Shown here one piece after another: positions 36,562-45,240 of a stretch of DNA of 64,000 nucleotides. The notes under the pieces are model-generated. The model ran no database searches. It worked only from the letters and a program-made list of their open reading frames with translations, and was not told the DNA's origin. The first letter of the stretch is position 1, and the number at the start of each line of letters is the position of its first letter. The position numbers were made by a program, and so were the translations under genes. Where the stretch lies: assembly GCF_004005485.1 (NCBI RefSeq), contig NZ_RZUL01000002.1:124001-188000 (forward strand). Direction: 5' to 3'. Origin of the DNA: Sphingobium algorifonticola (lineage in GTDB: Bacteria; Pseudomonadota; Alphaproteobacteria; Sphingomonadales; Sphingomonadaceae).

Positions 36562-37313
36562 GGCACCGGTGCGCAGGCCGGGCAGGCGGGGTCCTTGGGT
36601 ACGGTGAGGGTGCGGAACCGCAGCGAAAGCAGGTCGGCAATCAGCAATTTACCCGCGCTGTCGTCGCCGAACGGCACGATGGCGCGGATCGCCTCCAGCG
36701 CGGCGAGGCTACCCATCACCCCGGTCAGCGCGCCGATCACACCCTGGTCGGCGCAGCTTGCCTCCGCACGGGCGGGATCGTCGCCGACCAGACAGCGATA
36801 ACAGGGCTTGTCCGCTTCCCACCCGCGATAGACGGCAATCTGTCCCTCGAACGGACCGACGGCCGCCGAAACCAGCGGAATGCGCAATGCCCGTGCGGCA
36901 TCTGCGACGGCAAGTCGGGTGGCGAAGCTGTCGCTGCCGTCGACAATAACGTCGGCATCGCGCAGCATCAGGGCAGCATTGTCGGCATCCAGCCGCCGCA
37001 CAATGGGAATGATGCGGACATCGGGCGTCAGCCGCGCCACCGCCCGCGCCGCCGCCTCCGCCTTGGGCGCGCCGATGTCGGCGGTGCCGAACAGCACTTG
37101 CCGCTGAAGGTTGGACAGCGCCACCGCATCGTCGTCGATCACCCGCAAGGTGCCGACGCCCGCCGCCGCGAGATACTGAATTGCCGGGCTGCCGATGCCG
37201 CCCGCACCGATCAGGGCGACATGCGCGGACAGCAAGCGCGCCTGCCCCGCACCGCCGATTTCCTTGAGGACGATATGCCGCGCATAGCGGTCAAGCTGTT
37301 CGTCGGTCAGCAT
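36549..37313 (-). CDS. moeB: HesA/MoeB/ThiF family adenylyltransferase
   Basis: The 254-residue enzyme has YARHIVLKEIGGAGQARLL, the nucleotide motif IGAGGIGSPAIQYLAAAGVG, NLQRQVLFGTADIG and two zinc cysteine pairs (PCYRCLVG and CPACAPVPC). Such enzymes adenylate the C-terminal glycine of MoaD or ThiS. At this length without a rhodanese domain it matches the E. coli MoeB/ThiF size. moaD or thiS is not in the window, so MoeB versus ThiF remains open. It lies 10 bases after dut. Confidence 0.88.
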   Translation of the reverse strand: MLTDEQLDRYARHIVLKEIGGAGQARLLSAHVALIGAGGIGSPAIQYLAAAGVGTLRVIDDDAVALSNLQRQVLFGTADIGAPKAEAAARAVARLTPDVRIIPIVRRLDADNAALMLRDADVIVDGSDSFATRLAVADAARALRIPLVSAAVGPFEGQIAVYRGWEADKPCYRCLVGDDPARAEASCADQGVIGALTGVMGSLAALEAIRAIVPFGDDSAGKLLIADLLSLRFRTLTVPKDPACPACAPVPCVA

Positions 37314-37323
37314 CGCGGTACGC

Positions 37324-37782
37324 TCACCGGCTCAGGCCTCCGGTCGATCCGAAGCCCCCTGTACCCCGCGCTGTCTCGTCCAGTTCCTCGACTTCGCTGA
37401 AACACGCCTGTTGCACGGGTGCGGCGACGATCTGCGCGATCCGGTCACCGCGCCGGATGGGAAAGGGGGTGTCGCCATGGTTGATCATGATAATTTTCAG
37501 CTCGCCGCGATAATCGCTGTCGATCGTGCCCGGCGTGTTCGGCACCGTCACGCCATGTTTCAGGGCAAGGCCGGAACGCGGACGGACCTGCACTTCATAG
37601 CCCGTCGGGATCGCCATCGCAAAACCCGTGGCGACGGCATGGCGCGCGCCGGGGGCAAGGTCCAGCTCTTCGGCTGCCACCACGTCCATGCCCGCCGCAC
37701 CCGCTGTTGCATAAGCGGGGACCGGCAGGTTCGCGCCATGGGGCAGGCGTTTCAGGCGGATTTCAATAGGCGGCAAGGGCAT
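37324..37782 (-). CDS. dut: dUTP diphosphatase
   Basis: Dut hydrolyses dUTP to dUMP, keeping uracil out of DNA. The 152-residue trimeric-type enzyme shows the five motifs: [44 protein letters not shown] and the C-terminal arm GTGGFGSTG. It starts inside the 3' end of coaBC (20-base overlap), an arrangement that is common in alphaproteobacteria. Confidence 0.97.
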   Translation of the reverse strand: MPLPPIEIRLKRLPHGANLPVPAYATAGAAGMDVVAAEELDLAPGARHAVATGFAMAIPTGYEVQVRPRSGLALKHGVTVPNTPGTIDSDYRGELKIIMINHGDTPFPIRRGDRIAQIVAAPVQQACFSEVEELDETARGTGGFGSTGGLSR

Positions 37783-38995
37783 CGATGACTTTCCCGATCA
37801 GGCGACTCGCGACGGCATCCTTGGGCAAACGATCCCATGTCTCGATGCCCTGCGCCGTGACGATATGCACGGCATTCGCGTCGCCGCCCATCACGTCACC
37901 CGATACATCGTTGGCGACGATCCAGTCCGCGCCTTTGCGCGCCAGCTTCGCTTGCGCATGGGCTTCCACCTTCTGCGTCTCCGCCGCAAAGCCGATCAGC
38001 AGGGCGGGGCGGCGCGGATGGCGGCCAAGCCCGGCCAATATGTCGGGATTTTCAACGAGCGTCAGTTGGGCGGGCGCGTCGCCGGATTTCTTGATCTTCT
38101 GCGGCGCAGCGTCGCCGGTCCGCCAATCCGCCACGGCCGCGACCATGAAGGCGACATCAGCAGGCAGTGCGCTTTCGACGGCTGCCTGCATCTCGCGCGC
38201 AGTCTCGACATCGATGCGCGTGACGCCGCGCGGCGTCGGCAGGGTGACGGGGCCGCTGACCAGCGTCACCCGTGCGCCCGCATCGGCGGCGGCGCGGGCG
38301 ATGGCGAAGCCCTGCTTGCCCGACGAGCGATTGGCGATATAGCGCACCGGATCGATCGGCTCGTGCGTGGGCCCGGCGGTGACGAGGACGTGACGGCCCG
38401 TCAAGGGACCGGTCCCCGCATCGCTCGCCGATCCCGGCACCGGCAGCTTGGTCGCCTGGCCCAGCATCGCCCGGATTTCGGCTGCCACCACTTCGGGTTC
38501 GGGGAGGCGGCCCTTGCCCCATTCGCCGCAGGCCATGCCGCCGCTGTCCGGCTCCATGATCGTGATGCCGTCGGCGCGCAGTTGCGCAAGGTTGCGCTGC
38601 GTCGCGGGGTGGTGCCACATCCGCACGTTCATCGCGGGGACCGCCAACACCGGCGTATCGGTGGCGAGCAGCAATGTCGTCGCCAGATCGTCGGCGATGC
38701 CCGCCGCCATCTTCGCCAATATGTTCGCGGTCGCGGGGCAGATGACGATCAGGTCGGCCTCCCGGCTGAGCTGGATATGCCCGATTTCGCTTTCTTCCTT
38801 CAGGTCGAACATATTGCCATAGACCTGATCGCCCGTCAGCACGCCCAGCGAGAGCGGCGTCACGAACGACCGGGCACTTTCCGTCATCACCGCGCGCACG
38901 GATATGTCCTCGCGCCGCAGCAGCCGGACAAGCTCCAGCGCCTTGTAAGCCGCAATGCCGCCGGAAACGATGAGGAGGATGCGTTTGGGGGTCAT
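37763..38995 (-). CDS. coaBC: Bifunctional phosphopantothenoylcysteine decarboxylase/synthetase CoaBC
   Basis: CoaBC performs two steps of coenzyme A synthesis. The 410-residue protein has the flavin-binding decarboxylase half ([52 protein letters not shown]) and the synthetase half beginning [20 protein letters not shown]. The start ATG overlaps the stop of the MazF-like toxin gene as ATGA, so ribosomes can pass from one to the next. dut follows. Confidence 0.97.
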   Translation of the reverse strand: MTPKRILLIVSGGIAAYKALELVRLLRREDISVRAVMTESARSFVTPLSLGVLTGDQVYGNMFDLKEESEIGHIQLSREADLIVICPATANILAKMAAGIADDLATTLLLATDTPVLAVPAMNVRMWHHPATQRNLAQLRADGITIMEPDSGGMACGEWGKGRLPEPEVVAAEIRAMLGQATKLPVPGSASDAGTGPLTGRHVLVTAGPTHEPIDPVRYIANRSSGKQGFAIARAAADAGARVTLVSGPVTLPTPRGVTRIDVETAREMQAAVESALPADVAFMVAAVADWRTGDAAPQKIKKSGDAPAQLTLVENPDILAGLGRHPRRPALLIGFAAETQKVEAHAQAKLARKGADWIVANDVSGDVMGGDANAVHIVTAQGIETWDRLPKDAVASRLIGKVIDALAAY

Positions 38996-39330
38996 GCGCA
39001 AATCGTTTCGTGCAGGGCGGCCCTGACGAAGGCCCGATCGTTCTCATCGGCCAGCCGCCCGCTGTGGCCGACCACTCTTGTAGTGGCAAATGTGGAAAAT
39101 CGCATCCGTACTTTGGAGGGATGTGAGAGTCCTGCCTCAGGCAAATCGGTAATCGGGCAATCCCCCGGCCATTGTGAATGTTTCGCAGATGTAATCATGG
39201 CAACCAGAATGTTGCCGGTGCTGTAGATGAAATCCCTATCGCAGATTATCAGGGCCGGGCGACGTTTGGTTATGTTGCGATCACTGAACGGAAAATCGAC
39301 GATACAGATATCAAAACGGTCAAAGATCAC
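38992..39330 (-). CDS. PemK/MazF-like toxin
   Basis: A 112-residue protein beginning MIFDRFDICIVDFPFSD, with TKRRPALIICDRD and ILVAMITSAKH, the typical order of strands in MazF-type endoribonucleases. It starts inside the antitoxin frame (11-base overlap) and its stop overlaps the coaBC start. Together with the AbrB-type protein it forms a classical type II pair. RNA cleavage is inferred from the family. Confidence 0.85.
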   Translation of the reverse strand: MIFDRFDICIVDFPFSDRNITKRRPALIICDRDFIYSTGNILVAMITSAKHSQWPGDCPITDLPEAGLSHPSKVRMRFSTFATTRVVGHSGRLADENDRAFVRAALHETICA

Positions 39331-39553
39331 GAAAGGCCTCGTCGTCCTCCGGACTGGCCCATTCTGTCATCTGCGACATGGTAAAGCGGAACCAGGCTTC
39401 TTCTTCTGGATCGGGCTTTTCGACTTTGGTCAGCACCGCCTGACCGTCCTCGATGGCGAAAACCACATGGTCGCCAGCCTTCAGCCCCAGCGCCACCCGC
39501 ACATCGCGTGGGATGGTGACCTGATGCTTGACCGTGAGTTTGCCCGCTTTCAT
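39320..39553 (-). CDS. AbrB/MazE-type antitoxin
   Basis: A 77-residue protein with a swapped-hairpin AbrB/SpoVT DNA-binding domain (KLTVKHQVTIPRDVRVALGL and GDHVVFAIEDGQAVL, residues 5-42) and an acidic C-terminal tail (KPDPEEEAW...SPEDDEAFRDL) that would bind and block the toxin. A perfect palindrome lies just upstream (39558-39571), fitting autoregulation. Confidence 0.88.
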   Translation of the reverse strand: MKAGKLTVKHQVTIPRDVRVALGLKAGDHVVFAIEDGQAVLTKVEKPDPEEEAWFRFTMSQMTEWASPEDDEAFRDL

Positions 39554-39557
39554 GGGC

Positions 39558-39577
39558 GTATTACGTAATACGTATTA
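39558..39577. promoter_or_regulatory. Palindromic operator of the MazEF-like pair
   Basis: GTATTACGTAATAC (39558-39571) is a perfect 14-bp palindrome; TAATACGTATTA (39566-39577) is a second, overlapping 12-bp palindrome. GTATTAC thus occurs twice, 14 bases apart. It lies 5 bases before the antitoxin start and is AT-rich in a GC-rich genome. Confidence 0.75.
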
Positions 39578-39586
39578 CTTTTCCGG

Positions 39587-41131
39587 TCAAGAAATCAGCC
39601 GTTCCGCCAGCGCCATCGCCAGTGCGCCACCCAGCGCCGCGAACAGGGCCACGGCGGCATATTTCCATCCCGAACCCATGCCGATCAGCCGGATTTCGGT
39701 CAGCGGGGGCGGGGGCGGGGCGGCGCCCTTGGCAGGATAATGTTCCTCGATCCGGCGGACGAGGTCGGGCAATCGCTGGAGCGTGCGCCAGTTTTCGATC
39801 AGCGTGTCGGCGGCCTTCGCTTCCGGGCCAAGCTCGGTGCGCAGCCATTCCTTCACATAGGGACCGCTCGTCTCCCACATGTTGATGTCGGGATCGAGCG
39901 CGGTCGCGACGCCTTCGACCATCACCATCGTCTTTTGCAGCAGCAGCAGGTGCGGCTGCGTCTGCATGTCGAAATCGCGGGTGATGGCGAACAGCCCGTC
40001 GAGCATGCCGCCGACCGAGAGTTCGCTGACCGGCTTGCCGCGCATCGGCTCGCCCACCGCGCGCAGGGCGGTCGCAAACTCGGCGACATTGTGGTGCGCA
40101 GGCACATATTGTGCCTCGAAATGAATCTCCGCGACGCGCCGGTAATTGCCGGTGATGAGGCCGTAGAGGATTTCCGCCAGCCACATCCGCGCGCGCCGGT
40201 CGATCCGCCCCATGATGCCGAAATCGATGGCGACGATATCGCCGTTCGCGCGCACGAAGAGGTTCCCCTGGTGCATGTCGGCGTGGAAGAACCCCTCTGC
40301 GATCGCCTGCCGCAGGAACGCGTTGACCAGGCGCGCGGCCAGCGCCTTCGTATCATGCCCGGCCGCCACGATGGCGTCGCGATCGGCGATCTTGATGCCG
40401 TCGATCCATTCCATCGTCATCACGCGGCCCGATGTCCGGTCCCAGTCGATCGTCGGCACGGTATAGCCTGGTTCGGCCTGCATCGCTTCGGCCAGTTCGG
40501 AGGAGGACGCTGCCTCGCGGCGCAGGTCCAGCTCGCGCGCGGTCCAGCGTTTGAGGTTGGCGATGACGAGGCGCGGACGCAGGCGCGCGACTTCGCCGCC
40601 CAGCTGTTCCAGATGCGCGGCCGCCCATTCATAAGTCTGGATATCACGGTTGAACTGCTCAATCACGCCGGGACGCAACACCTTGACGGCGACATCGCGG
40701 CCTTCGATCGTCCTGGCGCGATGCACTTGCGCGATCGAGGCGGCACCTACGGGCTTTTCATCGAAGGTCGCATACAGCGCCTCCAGCGGCCGCCCGAAAC
40801 TCTGTTCGATCTGCTTGCGGATGCTTTCGAACGGCACCGGGGGCAGCGCGTCCTGCAGGCGCAGCAGATCGCGCGCGGCTTCCTCGCCGACCAGATCGGG
40901 GCGCGTCGCCAGCGTCTGGCCCAGCTTGATCGCAGCAGGGCCGATCGATTCGAACGCGGCGGCATAGCGCGGCTGCGCGGGCACACGCGCGCCGAACCGG
41001 GCAATACGCGCCAGACGCCGCACGGGCGCAGGGGTAAGCGGATCACGCTCTATCCCGCGCAGCGCGCCATGGCGCGCCAGCGTCCGCCCCCATTTCAGAA
41101 GCCGCCAGAGATGCGTGGCGTGGGAGGTCAT
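39587..41131 (-). CDS. ubiB: Ubiquinone biosynthesis kinase-like protein UbiB
   Basis: UbiB is a membrane-bound atypical kinase/ATPase needed for ubiquinone synthesis. The 514-residue protein has the KxGQ motif (IGPAAIKLGQTLATRPD), the alanine-rich loop VGAASIAQVHRA, ExD region residues, FFHADMHQGNLFV (catalytic) and VAIDFGIMGRID (metal-binding DFG), and C-terminal membrane helices (WKYAAVALFAALGGALAMAL). It follows ubiE in the same direction after a repeat. Confidence 0.96.
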   Translation of the reverse strand: MTSHATHLWRLLKWGRTLARHGALRGIERDPLTPAPVRRLARIARFGARVPAQPRYAAAFESIGPAAIKLGQTLATRPDLVGEEAARDLLRLQDALPPVPFESIRKQIEQSFGRPLEALYATFDEKPVGAASIAQVHRARTIEGRDVAVKVLRPGVIEQFNRDIQTYEWAAAHLEQLGGEVARLRPRLVIANLKRWTARELDLRREAASSSELAEAMQAEPGYTVPTIDWDRTSGRVMTMEWIDGIKIADRDAIVAAGHDTKALAARLVNAFLRQAIAEGFFHADMHQGNLFVRANGDIVAIDFGIMGRIDRRARMWLAEILYGLITGNYRRVAEIHFEAQYVPAHHNVAEFATALRAVGEPMRGKPVSELSVGGMLDGLFAITRDFDMQTQPHLLLLQKTMVMVEGVATALDPDINMWETSGPYVKEWLRTELGPEAKAADTLIENWRTLQRLPDLVRRIEEHYPAKGAAPPPPPLTEIRLIGMGSGWKYAAVALFAALGGALAMALAERLIS

Positions 41132-41142
41132 GCCAGTCTTCT

Positions 41143-41241
41143 CCCCTCCCCTTCAGGGGAGGGGCCGGGGGTGGGGGATGTCCCTTCGGCAGGCGCCTGA
41201 TCGACAGCCCCCACCCCAACCCCTCCCCTGAAGGGGAGGGG
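41143..41241. repeat. Extragenic inverted repeat, family C
   Basis: Left arm CCCCTCCCCTTCAGGGGAGG with GGGGGTGGGGG and right arm CCCCCACCCC with CCCCTCCCCTGAAGGGGAGG are inverted copies about 30 bases apart in the ubiE-ubiB gap. Each arm is itself a perfect hairpin. Confidence 0.85.
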
Positions 41242-41261
41242 CTTTTCTGCGGAGAACATCC

Positions 41262-41993
41262 TCACGCTTTCCAGCCGCTGTGGATGGCGACCAGCCCGCC
41301 CAGGATCGGCTCCACTTTCGTCTGGGTAAAGCCCGCCGCGCGGATCATGCCTTCGAACGTCGGCATGTCGGGAAAGCGGCGGATCGATTCGACCAGATAG
41401 CGATAGCTGTCCGCATCATTGGCCAGGAGCTTGCCGATCTTCGGCACCAGATGATGCGAATAGGCGTCGTAGATGTCCGCGAACCCCGGCCAGAGGGTCG
41501 TCGAAAACTCAAGGCAATAGAAGCGCCCGCCGAACCGCAGGACGCGGTGCGCCTCCGCCAGCGCGCGGTCGATGTGCGTCACGTTGCGGATGCCGAAGGC
41601 GATCGTATAGGCGTCGAACTGCCGGTCGGGGAAATCCAGGGTTTCGGCATTCTGTTCGGACCAGACGAGGCCGGTCAGCGCCTTCTTTTCGGCGCGGGCC
41701 ATGCCGACCGCCAGCATCTCGGGGTTGATGTCCGCTACGGTCACCTGCGCGCCGCGATCATGCAGGCGAAAGGCGATGTCGCCCGTGCCGCCTGCCATGT
41801 CGAGGATCGCCTCGCCCATCTGCGGCTTCACCCGCCGCACGAACTGGTCTTTCCACAGCCTGTGCGCGCCTGCCGACATCGCGTCGTTCATCAGGTCATA
41901 TTTGCCTGCAACGCTGGAAAACACGCCTTTGACCATGCCGGTTTTTTGGTCGGCATCGACGTCGCGATACCCGAAGGAGACTGTTTCGTTCAT
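41262..41993 (-). CDS. ubiE: Ubiquinone/menaquinone C-methyltransferase UbiE
   Basis: UbiE methylates the quinone ring carbon. The 243-residue enzyme shows VFSSVAGKYDLMNDAMSAG, the SAM motif ILDMAGGTGDIAFRLHDRG, and FGIRNVTHIDRALAEAHRVL with a following RFYCLEFS. ATG 41993 begins the family-typical SFGYRDV segment. It is the first gene of the leftward run ubiE-ubiB and diverges from mutM with 80 bases between. Confidence 0.97.
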   Translation of the reverse strand: MNETVSFGYRDVDADQKTGMVKGVFSSVAGKYDLMNDAMSAGAHRLWKDQFVRRVKPQMGEAILDMAGGTGDIAFRLHDRGAQVTVADINPEMLAVGMARAEKKALTGLVWSEQNAETLDFPDRQFDAYTIAFGIRNVTHIDRALAEAHRVLRFGGRFYCLEFSTTLWPGFADIYDAYSHHLVPKIGKLLANDADSYRYLVESIRRFPDMPTFEGMIRAAGFTQTKVEPILGGLVAIHSGWKA

Positions 41994-42073
41994 GCGCCTC
42001 GCTCTAGCCAGAGTTTTGCGCGGGGGCCAGCGGAAGCTGGACACGCGACGGACCGCGCCTACATTGGGGTTGC

Positions 42074-42886
42074 ATGCCCGAATTACCAGAAGTCGAAACG
42101 ACCGTCGCGGGTCTGGCCCAGGTGCTCGATGGCCAGCGCCTCATGACGGTCGAGCCGCGCCGCGCCGATCTGCGCTGGCCGATCCCGGTTGATCTGCGGC
42201 AGCGTCTTGTCGGCGCGACTGTCACGGCGCTGTGGCGGCGCGCCAAATACGGGCTGATCGGCACTGATAGGGGCGATACGCTGATCTTCCACCTGGGCAT
42301 GTCGGGCCGCTGGCGCGTCGATCCCGAATCGCTTCTGGTGCACGATCATCTGCTGCTCGAAACCCTGTCGGGCCGCCGGCTCGCGCTGAACGATCCGCGC
42401 CGCTTCGGGTCGCTCGACCTTGTCCGCACCGACGCCTGGCAGGCGTTTGCGCCGTTCACGCGGATGGGGCCGGAACCGCTGGGGCCGGATTTCACGGCCG
42501 CCTATCTGCAAAGTGCGCTGGCCGGACGGACCAGCCCGATCAAGGCGGCACTGCTCGACCAGCGAATCGTTGCGGGACTTGGCAACATCTATGTGTGCGA
42601 GGCGCTCAACATCGCCCGCATCGCGCCGGGCACGCTGAGCGGGCGGATCGGCGGCGCGCGGCTTGCGCGACTGGTGGCGGCGATTCGGGCGGTGCTCGCC
42701 GCCGCCATCGCAGCAGGCGGATCGACGCTGCGCGACTATGCGCGGCCCGATGGCGAGCTCGGCTATTTCTCGAAACAATGGCGGGTCTACGGGCGGGCGG
42801 GGGAAGCCTGCCCATGCGGCGGCATCGTCACGCGGCGCGTCGATGGCGGGCGATCGACATTCCATTGCCGCAGTTGCCAGCGGTAG
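42074..42886 (+). CDS. mutM: Formamidopyrimidine-DNA glycosylase (Fpg/MutM)
   Basis: MutM removes 8-oxoguanine and opened purines from DNA. The 270-residue protein begins PELPEVETTV, with Pro1/Glu2 as catalytic residues, has LIFHLGMSGRW, IKAALLDQRIVAGLGNIYVCE (Lys and helix-two-turn-helix) and a C-terminal zinc finger. The finger reads CPC, then 16 residues, then CRSC: the first pair has one residue between the cysteines where the E. coli protein has two. The function should be intact. Confidence 0.95.
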   Translation: MPELPEVETTVAGLAQVLDGQRLMTVEPRRADLRWPIPVDLRQRLVGATVTALWRRAKYGLIGTDRGDTLIFHLGMSGRWRVDPESLLVHDHLLLETLSGRRLALNDPRRFGSLDLVRTDAWQAFAPFTRMGPEPLGPDFTAAYLQSALAGRTSPIKAALLDQRIVAGLGNIYVCEALNIARIAPGTLSGRIGGARLARLVAAIRAVLAAAIAAGGSTLRDYARPDGELGYFSKQWRVYGRAGEACPCGGIVTRRVDGGRSTFHCRSCQR

Positions 42887-42916
42887 GCCTTGCGGCGGCA
42901 ATTGCGCGGCACATGG

Positions 42917-42945
42917 TTGACGCACTGGCGCTATCACGGTAAGGC
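42917..42945 (+). promoter_or_regulatory. Possible rpsT promoter
   Basis: TTGACG (42917-42922) and TAAGGC (42940-42945) are 17 bases apart, about 73 bases before the rpsT start. Motif match only; the -10 is weak. Confidence 0.4.
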
Positions 42946-43017
42946 GCGCTCCTTCACGGGCTGTCGGACCGATTCCGCATGGCCCTTTTCTTTTGAATAA
43001 CCGGTTCGAGGACAGGC

Positions 43018-43281
43018 ATGGCAAATACGCCACAGGCAAAGAAGCGCATTCGCCGTAACGCGGCACGGGCAGTGATCAACGGCAACCGCGTCGGCCGCAT
43101 CCGTACGCTGGTCAAGAAGGTCGAAGCGGCCGTTGCGGCAGGCGACAAGGATGCCGCGGCAACGGCTCTTCAGACCGTTCAGCCCGAACTGGCGCGCGGC
43201 GTCGCGCGCGGCGTGCTGCACAAGAATACGGCCGCCCGCAAGTTCAGCCGTCTGACGAAGAGCGTTTCGGCCCTGAGCTGA
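43018..43281 (+). CDS. rpsT: 30S ribosomal protein S20
   Basis: An 87-residue basic protein beginning [20 protein letters not shown] and ending [14 protein letters not shown], with the three-helix S20 pattern. S20 binds the 5' domain of 16S rRNA early in assembly. The ATG follows CGAGGAC. A strong terminator lies 36 bases after the stop, and dnaA follows, as in many alphaproteobacteria. Confidence 0.98.
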   Translation: MANTPQAKKRIRRNAARAVINGNRVGRIRTLVKKVEAAVAAGDKDAAATALQTVQPELARGVARGVLHKNTAARKFSRLTKSVSALS

Positions 43282-43316
43282 TCCTTACCCATCGGTGAGG
43301 CCCTTGGGCCAGCAGC

Positions 43317-43345
43317 AGCCCGCCAGGTTATCCCGGCGGGCTTTT
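43317..43345 (+). terminator. Rho-independent terminator of rpsT
   Basis: AGCCCGCC (43317-43324) and GGCGGGCT (43335-43342) form an 8-bp stem around a 10-base loop, with TTTT running into 43345. Confidence 0.9.
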
Positions 43346-43809
43346 TGCTGTGCAGGTGCCATGAGCGGCAGCGATCGTTTTGCGGTGCGTTGCAGCATTA
43401 TGCAGCCACAACCGGTTGCGTCGTCGCGAAAGGGCCAATGTCATGGGACTGTCATTTTGCTGTAACCTAGGACTTCTGCCGATTCGAGCGTTACGGGCGC
43501 AGTAACCATTAGAATTACTATTAAAAAACAGAGAGTTATTATTTAATCCAGCATTTGCGCGGGCTTTGGTGAGTCAACGTCTTTATTTCATTTTTTTGAC
43601 CCGGCTCGGTCTTGATCGACTCGTCGCGCGCTGTCTAAGTCTTGTGTCTCGGTTACGATCCGACTCGGCGTCGTAACCCTTGCAGTGTTTGTCGAATGAC
43701 GAAACCGGCCAATCGGGGGCGATTGGTCGCACGGGTTTCCTGTGCACTGCGGCGGCGGGGCAATGCGTGGCGGGATGCCGCGCGAGAGTGAAGGCGTGGT
43801 ACGGGCTTG
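43346..43809 (+). promoter_or_regulatory. dnaA upstream region with AT-rich stretch and four GANTC sites
   Basis: No gene is supported in these 464 bases. An AT-rich block (43501-43555) includes AGTAACCATTAG, close to a CtrA half-site, and ATTACTATTAAAAAACA. GANTC occurs at 43481-43485, 43571-43575, 43618-43622 and 43662-43666. A possible promoter is TTGATC (43612-43617) with TCTAAG (43634-43639), placing one GACTC in the spacer. I see no cluster of DnaA boxes, so this is more likely the dnaA control region than the replication origin. Confidence 0.55.
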
Positions 43810-45240
43810 ATGAAGACCAAGATGGAACGACTGGCAGACATCGCCATAGCCTGCGAACAGGGGCAGGATGGGATGGACCGCAACGGGGCGGGATCGACGC
43901 ATCTGGAACCCGTCTGGTCACAGCTTCGTGCCGGTTTGCGTAGCGACATCGGCCCGCGCATGTTCGACCAGTGGATAAAGCCCGCGCGCCTCGGTGCCTA
44001 TTGCGCCATGACCGAAACGCTCGATATCCTGGTCGCGTCCGAGTTTTCGGCCAATTTCGTCGCGGCGCAGTTTGGCGATCGCCTGCGCCTTGCCTGGCGC
44101 AGTGCCCAGGCCGGCGTGCGCGACATCCGGATCGTCCGTGCGCCCGAATCGGCGGCCTTGCGCGTTCTCTCGACGGCGGCCGATCATGGCGTCGCCCCGC
44201 CGGCGAAAGCGCGGACCGCAGGCGGCTTTCAGCCCCGGCATGATTTTGCCGGTTTCGTCACCGGCGACAGCAACCGGCTGGCCTGTTCCGCGGCGATGGC
44301 GATGGCCGCGCCCGAAAAGCCCCGGTTCAGCCCGCTGTTCCTCCACGGTGGCACCGGTCAGGGCAAGACGCATCTGCTGCATGCGATTGCCGCCGCCTAT
44401 CTTGCGCATACGCCGGACGCCGCCGTCATCTACATGTCCGCGGAACGCTTCATGATGGAGTTCGTGAACGCCATGCGCGCGAACGAGACGATGGCGTTCA
44501 AGGCGCGGCTGCGCGCCGCGCGGCTGCTGCTGATCGACGATATTCAGTTCATTGCGGGCAAAGGCGCGACGCAGGAGGAGTTTCTGCATACGCTCAACGA
44601 GCTGGTGGAAAGCGGCGCCCGCATCGCGATCAGTGCCGATCGCCCGCCGCAGCAGCTCGACGCGATTGACCCGCGCATCCTTTCGCGTCTTGCGGGCGGC
44701 CTTGTGGCGGACATTCAGCCGGCCAGCATCGATCTGCGTCTCGCCATTCTGGAGGCGCGGCGCGCGGTAGCGGGCGATCCGCCGGTGCCCGACGCGGTGA
44801 TCGATTTCCTCGCCCGCGCCATTCGCAGCAACATTCGCGAGCTGGAAGGCGCCTTCAACAAGCTGTTGGCCTATGGCCAGCTGACCGGACGCACCGTGGA
44901 CCTGGAGTTCGCGCAGGCAATGCTCGCCGATACGGTGCGCGCCAATGCGCGCCGCATCACCGTCGATGACATCCAGAAGGCCTGCGCCGCGCATTACCGG
45001 ATCGACCCGTCCGACATGCGGTCCAAGCGTCGCGCCCGCGCGATTGCCCGACCCCGGCAGGTGGCCATGTATCTGGCGAAGAAGATGACGCCGCGTTCCC
45101 TGCCCGAAATAGGTCGCATCTTCGGCGGTCGGGACCATTCGACTGTGATCCATGCCGTGCGCACGATCGAGGCATTGCGCGAATCGAACCCGGATATCGA
45201 CGCCGATGTCCGCGCGCTGGTGCGCCAACTCGAAAGCTAG
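43810..45240 (+). CDS. dnaA: Chromosomal replication initiator protein DnaA
   Basis: DnaA binds origin DnaA boxes and opens the duplex. The 476-residue protein has the N-terminal interaction domain (WSQLRAGLRSDIGPRMFDQW), a variable linker, AAA+ domain with Walker A HGGTGQGKTH and Walker B LLIDDIQF, and the C-terminal DNA-binding domain with RPRQVAMYLAKKM and the signature GGRDHSTVIHA. ATG 43810 is taken; a TTG directly precedes it. The stop codon interlocks with that of the converging HD-GYP gene at CTAG. Confidence 0.97.
   Translation: MKTKMERLADIAIACEQGQDGMDRNGAGSTHLEPVWSQLRAGLRSDIGPRMFDQWIKPARLGAYCAMTETLDILVASEFSANFVAAQFGDRLRLAWRSAQAGVRDIRIVRAPESAALRVLSTAADHGVAPPAKARTAGGFQPRHDFAGFVTGDSNRLACSAAMAMAAPEKPRFSPLFLHGGTGQGKTHLLHAIAAAYLAHTPDAAVIYMSAERFMMEFVNAMRANETMAFKARLRAARLLLIDDIQFIAGKGATQEEFLHTLNELVESGARIAISADRPPQQLDAIDPRILSRLAGGLVADIQPASIDLRLAILEARRAVAGDPPVPDAVIDFLARAIRSNIRELEGAFNKLLAYGQLTGRTVDLEFAQAMLADTVRANARRITVDDIQKACAAHYRIDPSDMRSKRRARAIARPRQVAMYLAKKMTPRSLPEIGRIFGGRDHSTVIHAVRTIEALRESNPDIDADVRALVRQLES

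Noticed and set aside
43346..43809. Replication origin next to dnaA
   Set aside because: AT-rich stretch is present but I found no cluster of DnaA boxes; in alphaproteobacteria oriC is often elsewhere.
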